NCBI RefSeq assembly: GCF_019083995.1
Contig: NZ_JAHRCU010000002.1
Coordinates: 310,001-374,000, forward strand
Length of the DNA: 64,000 nt
Origin: Roseococcus sp. SDR
GTDB lineage: Bacteria > Pseudomonadota > Alphaproteobacteria > Acetobacterales > Acetobacteraceae
Direction of reading: 5' to 3'
The notes below the pieces were generated by a model that was given only the letters and a program-made list of their open reading frames with translations, was not told the origin of the DNA and ran no database searches. Position numbers and translations under genes: made by a program. Numbering within the stretch: position 1 is the stretch's first letter; the number at the start of each line of letters is the position of its first letter. Shown piece by piece: positions 56,516 to 64,000 of the stretch.

Positions 56516-57619
56516 ATGCTGCTCCTCACCCCCGGCCCCGTGCAGACCCACCCCTCGGTGCGCGCCGCCATGGCCGAGGACATCGCCCCCTGGGACGCCG
56601 CCTTCCGCCCCTTCTACACGCGCCTGCGCGAGCGCATCCGCGTCATCGCGGGCGGCGTGGAGGGCGAGCATGTCACGCTGCCACTGCAGGGCGCCGGCCA
56701 CATGATCCTGGAAGCCGCGATCCGAACCTATGTGGCGCCGGGCGGCGCCATCCTGATCCCGATGAACGGCGAATACGCCGTGCGCATGGCGCGGCTGGCC
56801 CGCGAGGCGGGGCGCGAGGTGGTGGAGCTGCACGCGCCCGACACGCGCGGCATCACGCCGGCCGAGGTGGAAGCGGCGCTGGCCGCGCATCCGGAATGCG
56901 GCCATCTCGGCATGGTGCAGAGCGAGACGGGCAGCGGGATCGTGAATGACCCGGCCGCCATCGGCGCCGTGGTGCGCGCGGCGGGGCGACGGATGATCCT
57001 GGACGCGGTCTCGGCCTTCGGGGCGCTGCCGCTCGACCTCTCGGCCCAGCCCGAGATGGATGCGGTGGTCTTCACCTCCAACAAATGCCTGGAGGGGCTG
57101 CCGGGCTTCGGCTTCGCGGTGGCGCGCGTGGACCGCACGGAGCAATGCGCGGGGAATGCGCGGTCCTGGAGCCTCGACCTTTCCGATGTGCTGGCGAACA
57201 GCCGGCAGAACGGCATGGGCAGCCTGCGCTTCACCGGCCCCGTGCAGACGCTGCGTGCGCTGGATGTGGCGCTCGATCGCTTCGACGCCGAGGGCGGGCG
57301 CGCCGTGCGCCATGCGCGCTACCACGCCAATGCGCTGGCGCTGCATCGCGGCCTGAAGGCGCTGGGCCTCAAGCCCTATCTGGAGGAGGCGCATCAGGGG
57401 CCGATCGTCGTGACCGTGCATCAGCCGGCCGGGCTGATGCTGTCGGATTTCGTGGCGGCGCTGAAGCGCCACGGCGTGACCATCAGCAGCTATTTCACCA
57501 CCGAGGCGCCGAGCTTCCGCATCGGCGCCATCGGCGATATCGGCCTGCCGGATGTGGAGCTGGCGCTGCGTGCGGTCGCGGCCGCGCTGGATGAGCTGGG
57601 CCTGCGACAGGCCGCCTGA
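56516..57619 (+). CDS. phnW: PhnW-like 2-aminoethylphosphonate--pyruvate transaminase
   Basis: 367 residues, fold-type I PLP class V aminotransferase. It begins MLLLTPGPVQTHPSVRAAMAEDIAPWDAAF, with LPLQGAGHMILEAAIRTYV, SETGSGIVND, LDAVSAFGALPLDLS and the PLP Lys190 in FTSNKCLEGLPGF. These match PhnW, which transfers the amino group of aminoethylphosphonate to pyruvate to give phosphonoacetaldehyde. No phnX/phnA or phosphonate transporter lies nearby, so a related activity (alanine-glyoxylate or similar) is possible. Monocistronic as far as seen. Confidence 0.8.
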   Translation: MLLLTPGPVQTHPSVRAAMAEDIAPWDAAFRPFYTRLRERIRVIAGGVEGEHVTLPLQGAGHMILEAAIRTYVAPGGAILIPMNGEYAVRMARLAREAGREVVELHAPDTRGITPAEVEAALAAHPECGHLGMVQSETGSGIVNDPAAIGAVVRAAGRRMILDAVSAFGALPLDLSAQPEMDAVVFTSNKCLEGLPGFGFAVARVDRTEQCAGNARSWSLDLSDVLANSRQNGMGSLRFTGPVQTLRALDVALDRFDAEGGRAVRHARYHANALALHRGLKALGLKPYLEEAHQGPIVVTVHQPAGLMLSDFVAALKRHGVTISSYFTTEAPSFRIGAIGDIGLPDVELALRAVAAALDELGLRQAA

Positions 57620-57666
57620 TTCCCCGATTCCACCGCCCCGGCGGATGCTCTAAACACGGGCGCGTC

Positions 57667-58371
57667 ATGAAACGCTTCTGGAACCAGGCCACCTGCGTCG
57701 CCGAGGGCGACGGCTTCGCCATCCACCTCGACGGCCGCCCGGTGAAGCTGCCGACGGGCGCCTCGCTGCGGGTCGCCACGCGTGAGCTGGGCGAGGCGAT
57801 CGCCGCCGAATGGCAGGCGGCGGGCGGCGAGCGCGGCGGCGAGATGTCCTGGGAGGATGTCCCCCTCACCCGCCTCACCGGCACGGCGGCGGAGCGCATC
57901 GCGCCCGATCCTGCGGCGACCATCGCCGCCATCGCGAAATATGCGGAGACGGACCTGCTCTGCTACCGCGCCGAGGATGAGGACCTGGCCGCCCGGCAGA
58001 ACGCGGCGTGGCAGCCCTGGCTCGACTGGGCGCGGGCGAACCTCGGCGCGGAGCTGCGCGTGACGCGCGGGATCATGCCGGTGGCGCAGACACCGGCGGC
58101 GCTGGCCGCGCTGCATGGGGCGGTGGCCGCACTCTCGCCCGTGGCCCTTTCCGCGCTGGGCGTGCTGGTGCCCGCCTTGGGCAGTTGCGTGTTGGGCCTC
58201 GCCGTCGTGCAGGGCGCGCTGGAGCCGGCCGCCGCGCATCGCCTCGCCGTGCTGGACGAACTCTTCCAGGAGGAACGCTGGGGCCTCGATTGGGAGGCCG
58301 AGGAGCGCCGCGAGAAGGTGGCGGCCGACCTCGCGCTCGCCGCGCGGCTCGCAGCGCTGAGCCAGGGATGA
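57667..58371 (+). CDS. ATP12 family F1-ATPase assembly chaperone
   Basis: 234 residues. The N-terminal domain has KRFWNQATCVAEGDGFAIHLDGRPVKLPTGASLRVATRELGEAIAAEWQAAG, and AATIAAIAKYAETDLLCYRAEDEDLAARQNAAWQPWLDWA follows; both are diagnostic of ATP12. The helical C-terminus LDELFQEERWGLDWEAEERRE completes it. It binds F1 alpha subunits during ATP synthase assembly and is confined to alphaproteobacteria and mitochondria, a useful taxonomic marker. The acylphosphatase gene overlaps the stop by 4 bp. Confidence 0.93.
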   Translation: MKRFWNQATCVAEGDGFAIHLDGRPVKLPTGASLRVATRELGEAIAAEWQAAGGERGGEMSWEDVPLTRLTGTAAERIAPDPAATIAAIAKYAETDLLCYRAEDEDLAARQNAAWQPWLDWARANLGAELRVTRGIMPVAQTPAALAALHGAVAALSPVALSALGVLVPALGSCVLGLAVVQGALEPAAAHRLAVLDELFQEERWGLDWEAEERREKVAADLALAARLAALSQG

Positions 58372-58643
58372 AGGCCCGCCTGCTGCGCATCGCCGGGCGC
58401 GTGCAGGGAGTGGGCTACCGCGACTGGCTGCTGCGCGAGGCGCGGCGCCATGGCATCTCGGGTTGGGTGCGCAACCGCGCGGATGGCACGGTGGAGGCGC
58501 TGCTGGCCGGTGAGGAGGATGGGCTGAACGCCGTGCTCACCGCCTGCCGCCGCGGCCCGCCGCTGGCGCAGGTGACGGCGATCGAAGAGAGCTTCGCCGA
58601 GCCGCCGGAAGAGCCGGGCTTCCATCGGCGGCCGAGCCTCTAG
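58368..58643 (+). CDS. acyP: Acylphosphatase
   Basis: A 91-residue protein with the acylphosphatase signature: GRVQGVGYRDWLLREARRHGISGWVRNRADGTVEALLAG contains the catalytic Arg (GYRDW) and Asn (VRNRADGTVE). It hydrolyses acyl phosphates such as acetyl phosphate and carbamoyl phosphate. The ATG overlaps the ATP12 stop (ATGA), giving a coupled operon. A hairpin (58653-58671) follows the stop by 9 bp. Confidence 0.95.
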   Translation: MKARLLRIAGRVQGVGYRDWLLREARRHGISGWVRNRADGTVEALLAGEEDGLNAVLTACRRGPPLAQVTAIEESFAEPPEEPGFHRRPSL

Positions 58644-58652
58644 GGCTCCGGT

Positions 58653-58671
58653 CTGCCCGCCTTGCGGGCAG
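58653..58671 (+). terminator. Hairpin after acyP
   Basis: Perfect 8-bp stem CTGCCCGC / GCGGGCAG (58653-58660 and 58664-58671) with loop CTT. No T-run follows. Confidence 0.5.
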
Positions 58672-58786
58672 GAGGCGGCGCGAGATGAGGCGGCTGCGGC
58701 CTGGGCCGCCAAGAGGTGGCTGGCGCCACCCTGGACATCCGCGCCGAAAGCTTGCGACGCTTGCTTCCAACGAAGGAGAGCAAAGC

Positions 58787-59830
58787 ATGCAACGACGTGA
58801 TCTCATGGGTGCCGGCCTCGCGCTGGGAGCCCTCGCCGCCCCTCTCGTGGCCCGCGCCCAGCAGGTCTTCACGCTGCGGCTGCACAGCTTCTCCTCGCCG
58901 ACGGCGCTCGATCACACCATCCACCTCGACCGCTGGGCCGAGCGGGTGAACCAGCAGTCGCAGGGCCGCATCGTCATCCAGTCCTTCCCGGCCATGCAGC
59001 TGGGCGGCCAGCCGCGCGATTTGCCGCAGCAGCTGGAAGACGGCGTGGTGGACATCATCTGGACGGTGCCGGGCTTCACCCCGGGCCGCTTCATGGGGAC
59101 GGAAGGGCTGGAGATGCCCTTCATGAACACCGGCCGCAGCGCCACCATGTCCCAGGCGGCTTACGAGTATGTCTCGCAGAACCTGGCGGACACCGAATAT
59201 CGCGGCATCAAGATCATCTCGATCCACTCGACCGACCGGGCGCTGATCCACACCTCGCGCCGGCCCGTCCGCACGCTGGAGGATTTCCGCGGGCTGCGCC
59301 TGCGCGTGGCCGGCCGCTTCATCGGCGAGGCGGTGACGGCGATGGGCGCGACCCCGGTCGGCATTCCGCTGGGGGGCGTGTACGAGGCGGCGTCGCGCAA
59401 CCAGGTGGATGGCTTCCTGATCAACTGGGCCATCACCCAGCCCTTCCGCCTCTTCGAGGTGTCGAAATACCACAGCGAGCCGCCGGGGGTGGGCCTGTTC
59501 CAGGGCATGCTGCTGACGCTGATGAACCAGCGCAGCTACATGCGCCTGCCGCCCGAGCTGCGCGCGGTGATCGACGCCAATTCGGGCGCCGCGCTGTCGA
59601 AGCAGCTGGGCGAGGCCTGGGACACGCAGACCCAGCCCGCCATCGATGCCGCGCGCAATGCGGGCAATGAGATCATCGAGATCAGCCCGGCCGAGATGGC
59701 GCGCTGGCGCACCGCCGTGGCCCCCGCCTATGAGGCCTGGATGGGCGAGATGACGCGGCGCAACCGCAATGGCCGCCAGCTCTTCGAGACGATCCAGACC
59801 ATCACCGCGCGCTACGGCCGCCCCACTTGA
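58787..59830 (+). CDS. TRAP transporter substrate-binding protein (DctP family)
   Basis: 347 residues. The N-terminus MQRRDLMGAGLALGALAAPLVARA has a twin-arginine pair and could be Tat-exported. DctP features are FTLRLHSFSS at the start of the mature protein, WAERVNQQSQGRIVIQSFPAMQLGG, DIIWTVPGFTPGRF, and the substrate-specificity block LRVAGRFIGEAVTAMGATPVGIPLGGVYEAASRNQVDGFLINW with the carboxylate-binding Arg. It delivers carboxylates to the membrane subunits encoded by the next two genes. ATG at 58787 follows AAGGAGAG (58773-58780). Confidence 0.92.
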   Translation: MQRRDLMGAGLALGALAAPLVARAQQVFTLRLHSFSSPTALDHTIHLDRWAERVNQQSQGRIVIQSFPAMQLGGQPRDLPQQLEDGVVDIIWTVPGFTPGRFMGTEGLEMPFMNTGRSATMSQAAYEYVSQNLADTEYRGIKIISIHSTDRALIHTSRRPVRTLEDFRGLRLRVAGRFIGEAVTAMGATPVGIPLGGVYEAASRNQVDGFLINWAITQPFRLFEVSKYHSEPPGVGLFQGMLLTLMNQRSYMRLPPELRAVIDANSGAALSKQLGEAWDTQTQPAIDAARNAGNEIIEISPAEMARWRTAVAPAYEAWMGEMTRRNRNGRQLFETIQTITARYGRPT

Positions 59831-60375
59831 GCACACCGGAGGTCACGGAACACGGCGTCCTCGCGGCGCCGGACTTCATCCCGTTCCCGAAGCTGCGCAC
59901 GGCTCTGGAAGGCATCGCCACCTGGGCAGCGCTCTTCGCCGGCCTGCTGCTCATCGCCGCCGTCGCGGTCACCACCGGCTCGGTGCTGCAGGGGGCGGTG
60001 ATCAACAAGCCCATCCTGGGCGATTCCGAGATCGTCGAGATGCTGCTGGGCGTGGCCGTCGCCTTCTGCCTGCCGCTGGCGGAGATGCGCGGCGCGCATG
60101 TGATGGTGGATTTCTTCACGCAGAAGCTGCCGGCGCGCGGCCTGGCGGGACTGGATGCGCTGATGCGCGCCGTCGCGGCCGCTGTCGTCTTCGTGCTCGC
60201 CTGGCGGCTCGCCATCGGTGGCTACAACAATTGGGACCGTGAGCGCGAGACCATGTTCCTCGAGATCCCCTTCTGGTGGGGCTATGCGGGGGCGGCCATC
60301 GGCATGGCGCTCTGGATGGTCTGCTCCGCCTTCGTGGCCCTGGAAAGCGCGGCCCGCGTGCGGAAGACGGCATGA
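59827..60375 (+). CDS. TRAP transporter small permease (DctQ family)
   Basis: 182 residues, four transmembrane helices. It starts at TTG 59827, overlapping the dctP stop as TTGA. Segments WAALFAGLLLIAAVAVTTGSVL, GDSEIVEMLLGVAVAFCLPLAEMRGAHVMVDF (classic DctQ E-RG-H--V) and YAGAAIGMALWMVC support the family. It pairs with the large permease to form the sodium- or proton-driven TRAP importer. The unusual TTG start and overlap imply coupled translation. Confidence 0.92.
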   Translation: MSTPEVTEHGVLAAPDFIPFPKLRTALEGIATWAALFAGLLLIAAVAVTTGSVLQGAVINKPILGDSEIVEMLLGVAVAFCLPLAEMRGAHVMVDFFTQKLPARGLAGLDALMRAVAAAVVFVLAWRLAIGGYNNWDRERETMFLEIPFWWGYAGAAIGMALWMVCSAFVALESAARVRKTA

Positions 60376-61688
60376 GCGATTTCGATATCGGGCTGGCGAT
60401 GTTCGCCGCCGCCCTGGTGCTCATCGCGCTGCGCATGCCGGTGGGGGTGGCGATGCTGCTGGTGGGCGGCGTCGGCTTCGCCACGATCGGCGGCTGGGAC
60501 CGGCTGTTTGCCACGCTGAACTCGATGACCTTCAGCCGGTTTTCCTCCTATACGCTTTCCGTCATTCCGCTGTTCCTGCTGATGGGGGATTTCGCCACCA
60601 AGGGCGGCATGAACCGCGCGCTGTTCCGCTGCGCGCGCGCCTGGATGGGGCATTGGCGCGGCGGCCTCGCGGTGGCCACCATCGGCGGCTGCGCGGCTTT
60701 CGGCGCCATCTGCGGCTCCTCGCTCGCCACCGCCGCCACCATGAGCCAGGTGGCGGGGCCGGAGATGCGGCGGAACGGCTATTCGCCGGCGCTCGCCACC
60801 GGGACGCTGGCCGCCGGCGGCACGCTTGGCATCCTGATCCCGCCCAGCGTCATCCTCGTGATCTATGCGATCTATACGGAGATGAGCATCGGCACGCTCT
60901 TCGTCGCCGCCGTCATCCCCGGGCTGATCGCGACCGCCGGCTACATGCTGGTGGTGAACATCTATGCCCGCCTGAACCCCAACGCCGCGCCCCCCGCCGA
61001 GCGGTTGGACCTGCGCGAGAAGCTGCGCGCGACCGCCGAGGTCTGGCCCGTGGCGATGGTCTTCATCCTCGTCGTCACCGGCATCTATGGCGGCTGGTTT
61101 TCCGCGACCGAGGGGGCGGCCATAGGCGCCGCCGCCACCTTCCTGCTGGCCGTCACGCTGGGCGGCATGCGCTGGGAGGGGCTGCGTGAAAGCCTGCTCT
61201 CCACCACCGTCACCACCGGCCTGATCTTCGTCGTGCTGCTGGGCGCCGAATTGTTCAGCGCGGCCCTCGCCCTCTCCCGCCTGCCGGCGGAGCTATCCGC
61301 CGTGGTGGCCACCTTCGACGTGGCGCCCATCGTCATCCTGCTGATGATCCTGCTGATCTATTTCATCCTGGGCTGCTTCATGGAGAGCCTGGCGATGGTG
61401 CTGCTGACGCTGCCCATCTTCATCCCGCTGATGCTCAGCCTCGATTTCGGCCTGGGCAGGGAACAGGTGCTGGTGTGGTTCGGCATCCTGGTGCTGATGT
61501 CGGTGGAAGTGGGGATGATCTCGCCGCCCTTCGGGCTCAACCTCTTCGTCATCAACGCCATGGCGAAGGATGTGCCGATGGGCGAGACCTATCGCGGCGT
61601 CATGGGCTTCGTGGCCTCGGACTTCGTGCGGATCATCCTGCTGGCGTTGCTGCCGGCGATCACACTCTGGCTGCCTGGACTTTGGTGA
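60372..61688 (+). CDS. TRAP transporter large permease (DctM family)
   Basis: 438 residues with about 12 hydrophobic helices. Conserved parts are LRMPVGVAMLLVGGVGF, LSVIPLFLLMGDFATKGGMNRALF, GAICGSSLATAATMSQVAGPEMRRNGYSPALATGTLAAGGTLGILIPPSVILVIYAI, and FILGCFMESLAMVLLTLPIFIPL. It is the transporting subunit of the TRAP complex. The ATG overlaps the dctQ stop by 4 bp. A stem-loop (61691-61713) right after the stop ends the operon. Confidence 0.94.
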   Translation: MSDFDIGLAMFAAALVLIALRMPVGVAMLLVGGVGFATIGGWDRLFATLNSMTFSRFSSYTLSVIPLFLLMGDFATKGGMNRALFRCARAWMGHWRGGLAVATIGGCAAFGAICGSSLATAATMSQVAGPEMRRNGYSPALATGTLAAGGTLGILIPPSVILVIYAIYTEMSIGTLFVAAVIPGLIATAGYMLVVNIYARLNPNAAPPAERLDLREKLRATAEVWPVAMVFILVVTGIYGGWFSATEGAAIGAAATFLLAVTLGGMRWEGLRESLLSTTVTTGLIFVVLLGAELFSAALALSRLPAELSAVVATFDVAPIVILLMILLIYFILGCFMESLAMVLLTLPIFIPLMLSLDFGLGREQVLVWFGILVLMSVEVGMISPPFGLNLFVINAMAKDVPMGETYRGVMGFVASDFVRIILLALLPAITLWLPGLW

Positions 61689-61690
61689 GG

Positions 61691-61713
61691 CCGCGCATGC
61701 CCGACATGCGCGG
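61691..61713 (+). terminator. Terminator-like hairpin after the TRAP operon
   Basis: Perfect 9-bp stem CCGCGCATG / CATGCGCGG (61691-61699 and 61705-61713) with loop CCCGA, starting 2 bp after the stop, followed by a moderately T-rich stretch. The rest of 61714-61951 holds no gene; another stem lies at 61766-61783 in the helicase leader. Confidence 0.6.
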
Positions 61714-61951
61714 TGCGGATTTGCCTTGCGCTTTGTTTTGCGATGCACCATATCCAGGACATCACGCGGGCAAGCATGCCCGCCAGGGCCCGGCCGCGTG
61801 AGCGGCGCCGCGCTTCAGCACCCCTGAGGCGCCATACGGCAGCCGAACTGCCGGGCCCTTCGATGCTTCTCCCGGATCAGCCCAGCCACGCGGGGTGTCC
61901 AACCCTGAACTTCCGCGGCCGCGATGCGCGCGCCGCGCAGCTGGATTTGTC

Positions 61952-63361
61952 ATGACCACCTTTCAAGACCTCGGCCTCAACCCGCTCCTCCTGAGCGCGC
62001 TGGAACAGGCCGGCTACACCAACCCCACGCCCATCCAGGCGCAGGCCATTCCGGCCGCGCTGCAGGGGCGGGACATCCTCGGCATCGCGCAGACCGGCAC
62101 GGGCAAGACCGCCGCCTTCGCGCTGCCCATCCTGCACCAGCTGGCCCAGATGGGCGGCCACCCGCCGCGCGGCGGCTGCCGCGTCCTGGTGCTGAGCCCG
62201 ACGCGCGAACTGGCCAGCCAGATCGCCGAGAGCTTCAAGACCTATGGCCGCCACATGGGCTATTCCGTCGCCACCGTCTTCGGCGGCGTCGGCCATGTGC
62301 CGCAGCAGCGGGCGCTGGCCCGCGGCGTGGACGTGCTGGTCGCGACCCCTGGCCGCCTGATGGACCATATGGGCACGCGCCATGCGCGCCTCGATCACAC
62401 GCAGATCCTCGTCCTCGACGAGGCCGACCAGATGCTCGACCAGGGCTTCTTCCCGGCCATCCGCAAGATCGTGGCGCAGGTGCCGACCCAGCGCCGCACG
62501 CTGTTCTTCAGCGCGACCATGCCGCCCGACATCGCGCGCCTCGCCGCCGACATGCTGACCGACCCGGTCCGCGTGGAGGTCACCCCCGTCTCGACCACGG
62601 CCGAGCGCGTGAACCAGAAGGTCATCTTCCTGGATGGCGCGGGCAAGCGCGCCGCACTCACCGGCATCCTGCGCGGCGAGGGCGTGGGCCGCGTGCTGAT
62701 CTTCTCCCGCACCAAGCATGGCGCGGACAAGATCGTGAAGTCGCTGGAGCAGGACGGCATCGCCGCCAATGCGATCCATGGCAACAAGGGCCAGTCCCAG
62801 CGCGAGCGGGCGCTGGCCGAGTTCAAGTCCGGCCGCGCGCCGGTGCTGGTGGCGACCGACATCGCCGCCCGCGGCATTGACGTGCCGGAGGTGACGCACG
62901 TCATCCAGCATGAGCTGCCGGAAGTGCCCGAGACCTACGTCCATCGCATCGGCCGCACCGCGCGCGCCGGCGCCTCGGGCGTCGCCATCGCGCTGGTGGC
63001 GCCGGATGAGGTCGGCCTGCTGCGCGCCATCGAGAAGGTGACGCGCCAGAAGATCGAGAGCGAGGATCGCCGGGCCAACCCGACCGTGCCGCTGAACGAC
63101 CGGGCGACGCCCGTGCGCCCGCAGCGCGGCCGCGGCGGCGCGCCGCAGCAGAATGCGCGCGCGCCGAAGCGGGAGCATGGCGGTGGCCGTGACCATGACC
63201 GGCGCGACCATGACCGCCGCGATCATCACCGCGACGAGCCGCGCGCGCCGAACCGGCCGATGGAGCCGGCGCGGGCCTATGTGAAGCCGCTGGGCGATGC
63301 GGGGCGGAAGCGGCCCTCGGGCCAGCCGCAGCAGCGCGGATTTCTGGCGCGCGGGCGGTAA
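61952..63361 (+). CDS. DEAD-box ATP-dependent RNA helicase (RhlE-like)
   Basis: 469 residues. Q motif FQDLGLNPLLLSALEQAGYTNPTPIQ, motif I AQTGTGKT, Ia PTRELASQ, Ib TPGR, II DEAD in VLDEADQMLD, III SAT, IV-V LIFSRTKHGADK and ATDIAARGIDV, VI HRIGRTARAG. The C-terminal tail (about 375-469) is Arg/Gly/His-rich with repeated RDHDRRDHDRRDHHRDE, typical of RNA-binding extensions. It unwinds RNA in ribosome assembly or cold adaptation. No good Shine-Dalgarno precedes ATG 61952; the long structured leader may mediate cold-dependent control. Confidence 0.93.
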   Translation: MTTFQDLGLNPLLLSALEQAGYTNPTPIQAQAIPAALQGRDILGIAQTGTGKTAAFALPILHQLAQMGGHPPRGGCRVLVLSPTRELASQIAESFKTYGRHMGYSVATVFGGVGHVPQQRALARGVDVLVATPGRLMDHMGTRHARLDHTQILVLDEADQMLDQGFFPAIRKIVAQVPTQRRTLFFSATMPPDIARLAADMLTDPVRVEVTPVSTTAERVNQKVIFLDGAGKRAALTGILRGEGVGRVLIFSRTKHGADKIVKSLEQDGIAANAIHGNKGQSQRERALAEFKSGRAPVLVATDIAARGIDVPEVTHVIQHELPEVPETYVHRIGRTARAGASGVAIALVAPDEVGLLRAIEKVTRQKIESEDRRANPTVPLNDRATPVRPQRGRGGAPQQNARAPKREHGGGRDHDRRDHDRRDHHRDEPRAPNRPMEPARAYVKPLGDAGRKRPSGQPQQRGFLARGR

Positions 63362-63369
63362 GGCGGTAT

Positions 63370-63418
63370 CCGGGGGCGCTGCCCCCGGGCCCCCGCCGGG
63401 GTGACAGTGTCACCCCGG
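63370..63418. terminator. Paired GC hairpins between convergent genes
   Basis: Two adjacent perfect stems: CCGGGGGC / GCCCCCGG (63370-63377 and 63381-63388) and CCGGGGTGACA / TGTCACCCCGG (63396-63406 and 63408-63418). They lie between the helicase and the PucC-family gene, so they probably terminate both. Their palindromic block form also resembles repeated intergenic elements. Confidence 0.6.
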
Positions 63419-63427
63419 ACCCCGCCT

Positions 63428-64000
63428 TCAGACCACCTGCGCCGTTGCGCCCCTGCGCCGCAGTAAAGGCATCATCACCAGCAGCGCCGCCAGCAGCAGC
63501 GCGATCTCGATCACATAGACGCTGGCATAGCCCAGCAGCGCGCCCGTGCCCTTGGGGCCGGCCCAGCCGGTCACCACATCGCGGATCACGCCGCCGAGTG
63601 CCATCGCGACACCCGCCGCCGTCGCCTGCACGGCGCCCCAGGCGCCCAGCGCGAGGCCCACCTGATCACGGGGCGCCAGGTTCATCGTCGCCGTCAGCGT
63701 GCCATGGCTGAACAAGCCGCCGCCGAAGCCGATCAGCAGCACGCCCAGGCCGAAGAGCAGCGGCATGTGCAGGGGGGCCGCCAGGATGACCAGCGCAAAG
63801 CCCGGCACGCCGAAACCCACGCCGAAGCTCGCCATGCGGAAGGGGTCCACGCCCCGGCTCAGCACGCGGGAGGCATAGCTGAAGCCGATCAACCCGCCCA
63901 AGGCGAGGCTCGCCGTCAGCGTGGTGGTGGCGGAGACGGTGAGGCCCAGGATCTGCCCGCCATAGGGCTCCAGCAGCACATCCTGCATGGAGAAGGCCGC
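63428..64000 (-). CDS. PucC/BCH-transporter family MFS protein (3' part)
   Basis: The visible 190 codons run in from the right edge (AAFSMQDVLLEPYGGQILGL...) and stop at 63428. The FSMQDVLLEPYGG-LGL motif is characteristic of the PucC/LhaA/Bch2 family of major-facilitator proteins needed for light-harvesting complex assembly. At least five hydrophobic helices follow (ALGGLIGFSYASRVLSRG, FGLGVLLIGFGGGLFSHG, and a C-terminal LLLAALLVMMPLL). Its presence suggests a phototrophic organism. The ATG at 63988 is internal, not the start. Confidence 0.85.
   Translation of the reverse strand, partial: AAFSMQDVLLEPYGGQILGLTVSATTTLTASLALGGLIGFSYASRVLSRGVDPFRMASFGVGFGVPGFALVILAAPLHMPLLFGLGVLLIGFGGGLFSHGTLTATMNLAPRDQVGLALGAWGAVQATAAGVAMALGGVIRDVVTGWAGPKGTGALLGYASVYVIEIALLLAALLVMMPLLRRRGATAQVV

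Overview
The window is very GC-rich chromosomal DNA (visibly about 70% G+C) with strong G/C preference at third codon positions. Gene content points to an alphaproteobacterium, most likely a member of the Acetobacteraceae of the Roseococcus/Roseomonas/Rubritepida type. The evidence is an ATP12-type F1 assembly factor, a PetP/PetR-like MarR plus OmpR-type regulator pair next to ilvE, several solute-binding-protein transport genes, and a PucC-family protein at the right edge that suggests a phototrophic lineage. The genus is inference.

Layout. 1-4050: small heat-shock protein with a candidate RNA thermometer, rpmE, LemA with a membrane partner, a short-chain dehydrogenase and an MpaB-type oxygenase. 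4285-9778: a compact integrative element in the 3' half of tRNA-Val(CAC), bounded by perfect 52-bp direct repeats. It carries a tyrosine integrase, an AlpA/excisionase-like protein, an HUH-endonuclease gene with a reading-frame problem, a DUF5681 protein and several unrecognised small genes. 9888-24859: mostly housekeeping genes (gph, glmU-glmS, a DHDPS-family operon, AmpG-type permease, hisZ, purA), ended by one compositionally foreign gene. 24977-35324: catabolic and exported functions (acyl-CoA synthetase, TPR protein, two paralogous secreted proteins, amidase, FAH hydrolase, TctC-type binding protein, cytoplasmic chemoreceptor, flavin monooxygenase). 35408-39181: a MarR/response regulator/sensor kinase operon divergent from ilvE. 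39309-45111: two very large glycosyltransferases. 45122-56413: alpha-2-macroglobulin, an RND efflux pair and an MFS exporter. 56516-64000: phnW-like transaminase, ATP12 chaperone with acylphosphatase, a TRAP transporter operon, a DEAD-box helicase and the 3' part of a PucC-family gene.

The least explained part is the 5.4-kb tRNA element. It has integration and HUH functions, arm-type repeats at both ends (TGTTACCCC), an operator-like palindrome before its HTH gene, and two proteins with phage-packaging or capsid overtones. It has no structural, transfer or known defence genes. It reads as a minimal plasmid-like or phage-satellite-like element. No gene-free stretch exceeds about 300 bases, and no CRISPR array, rRNA or intact insertion sequence was seen.
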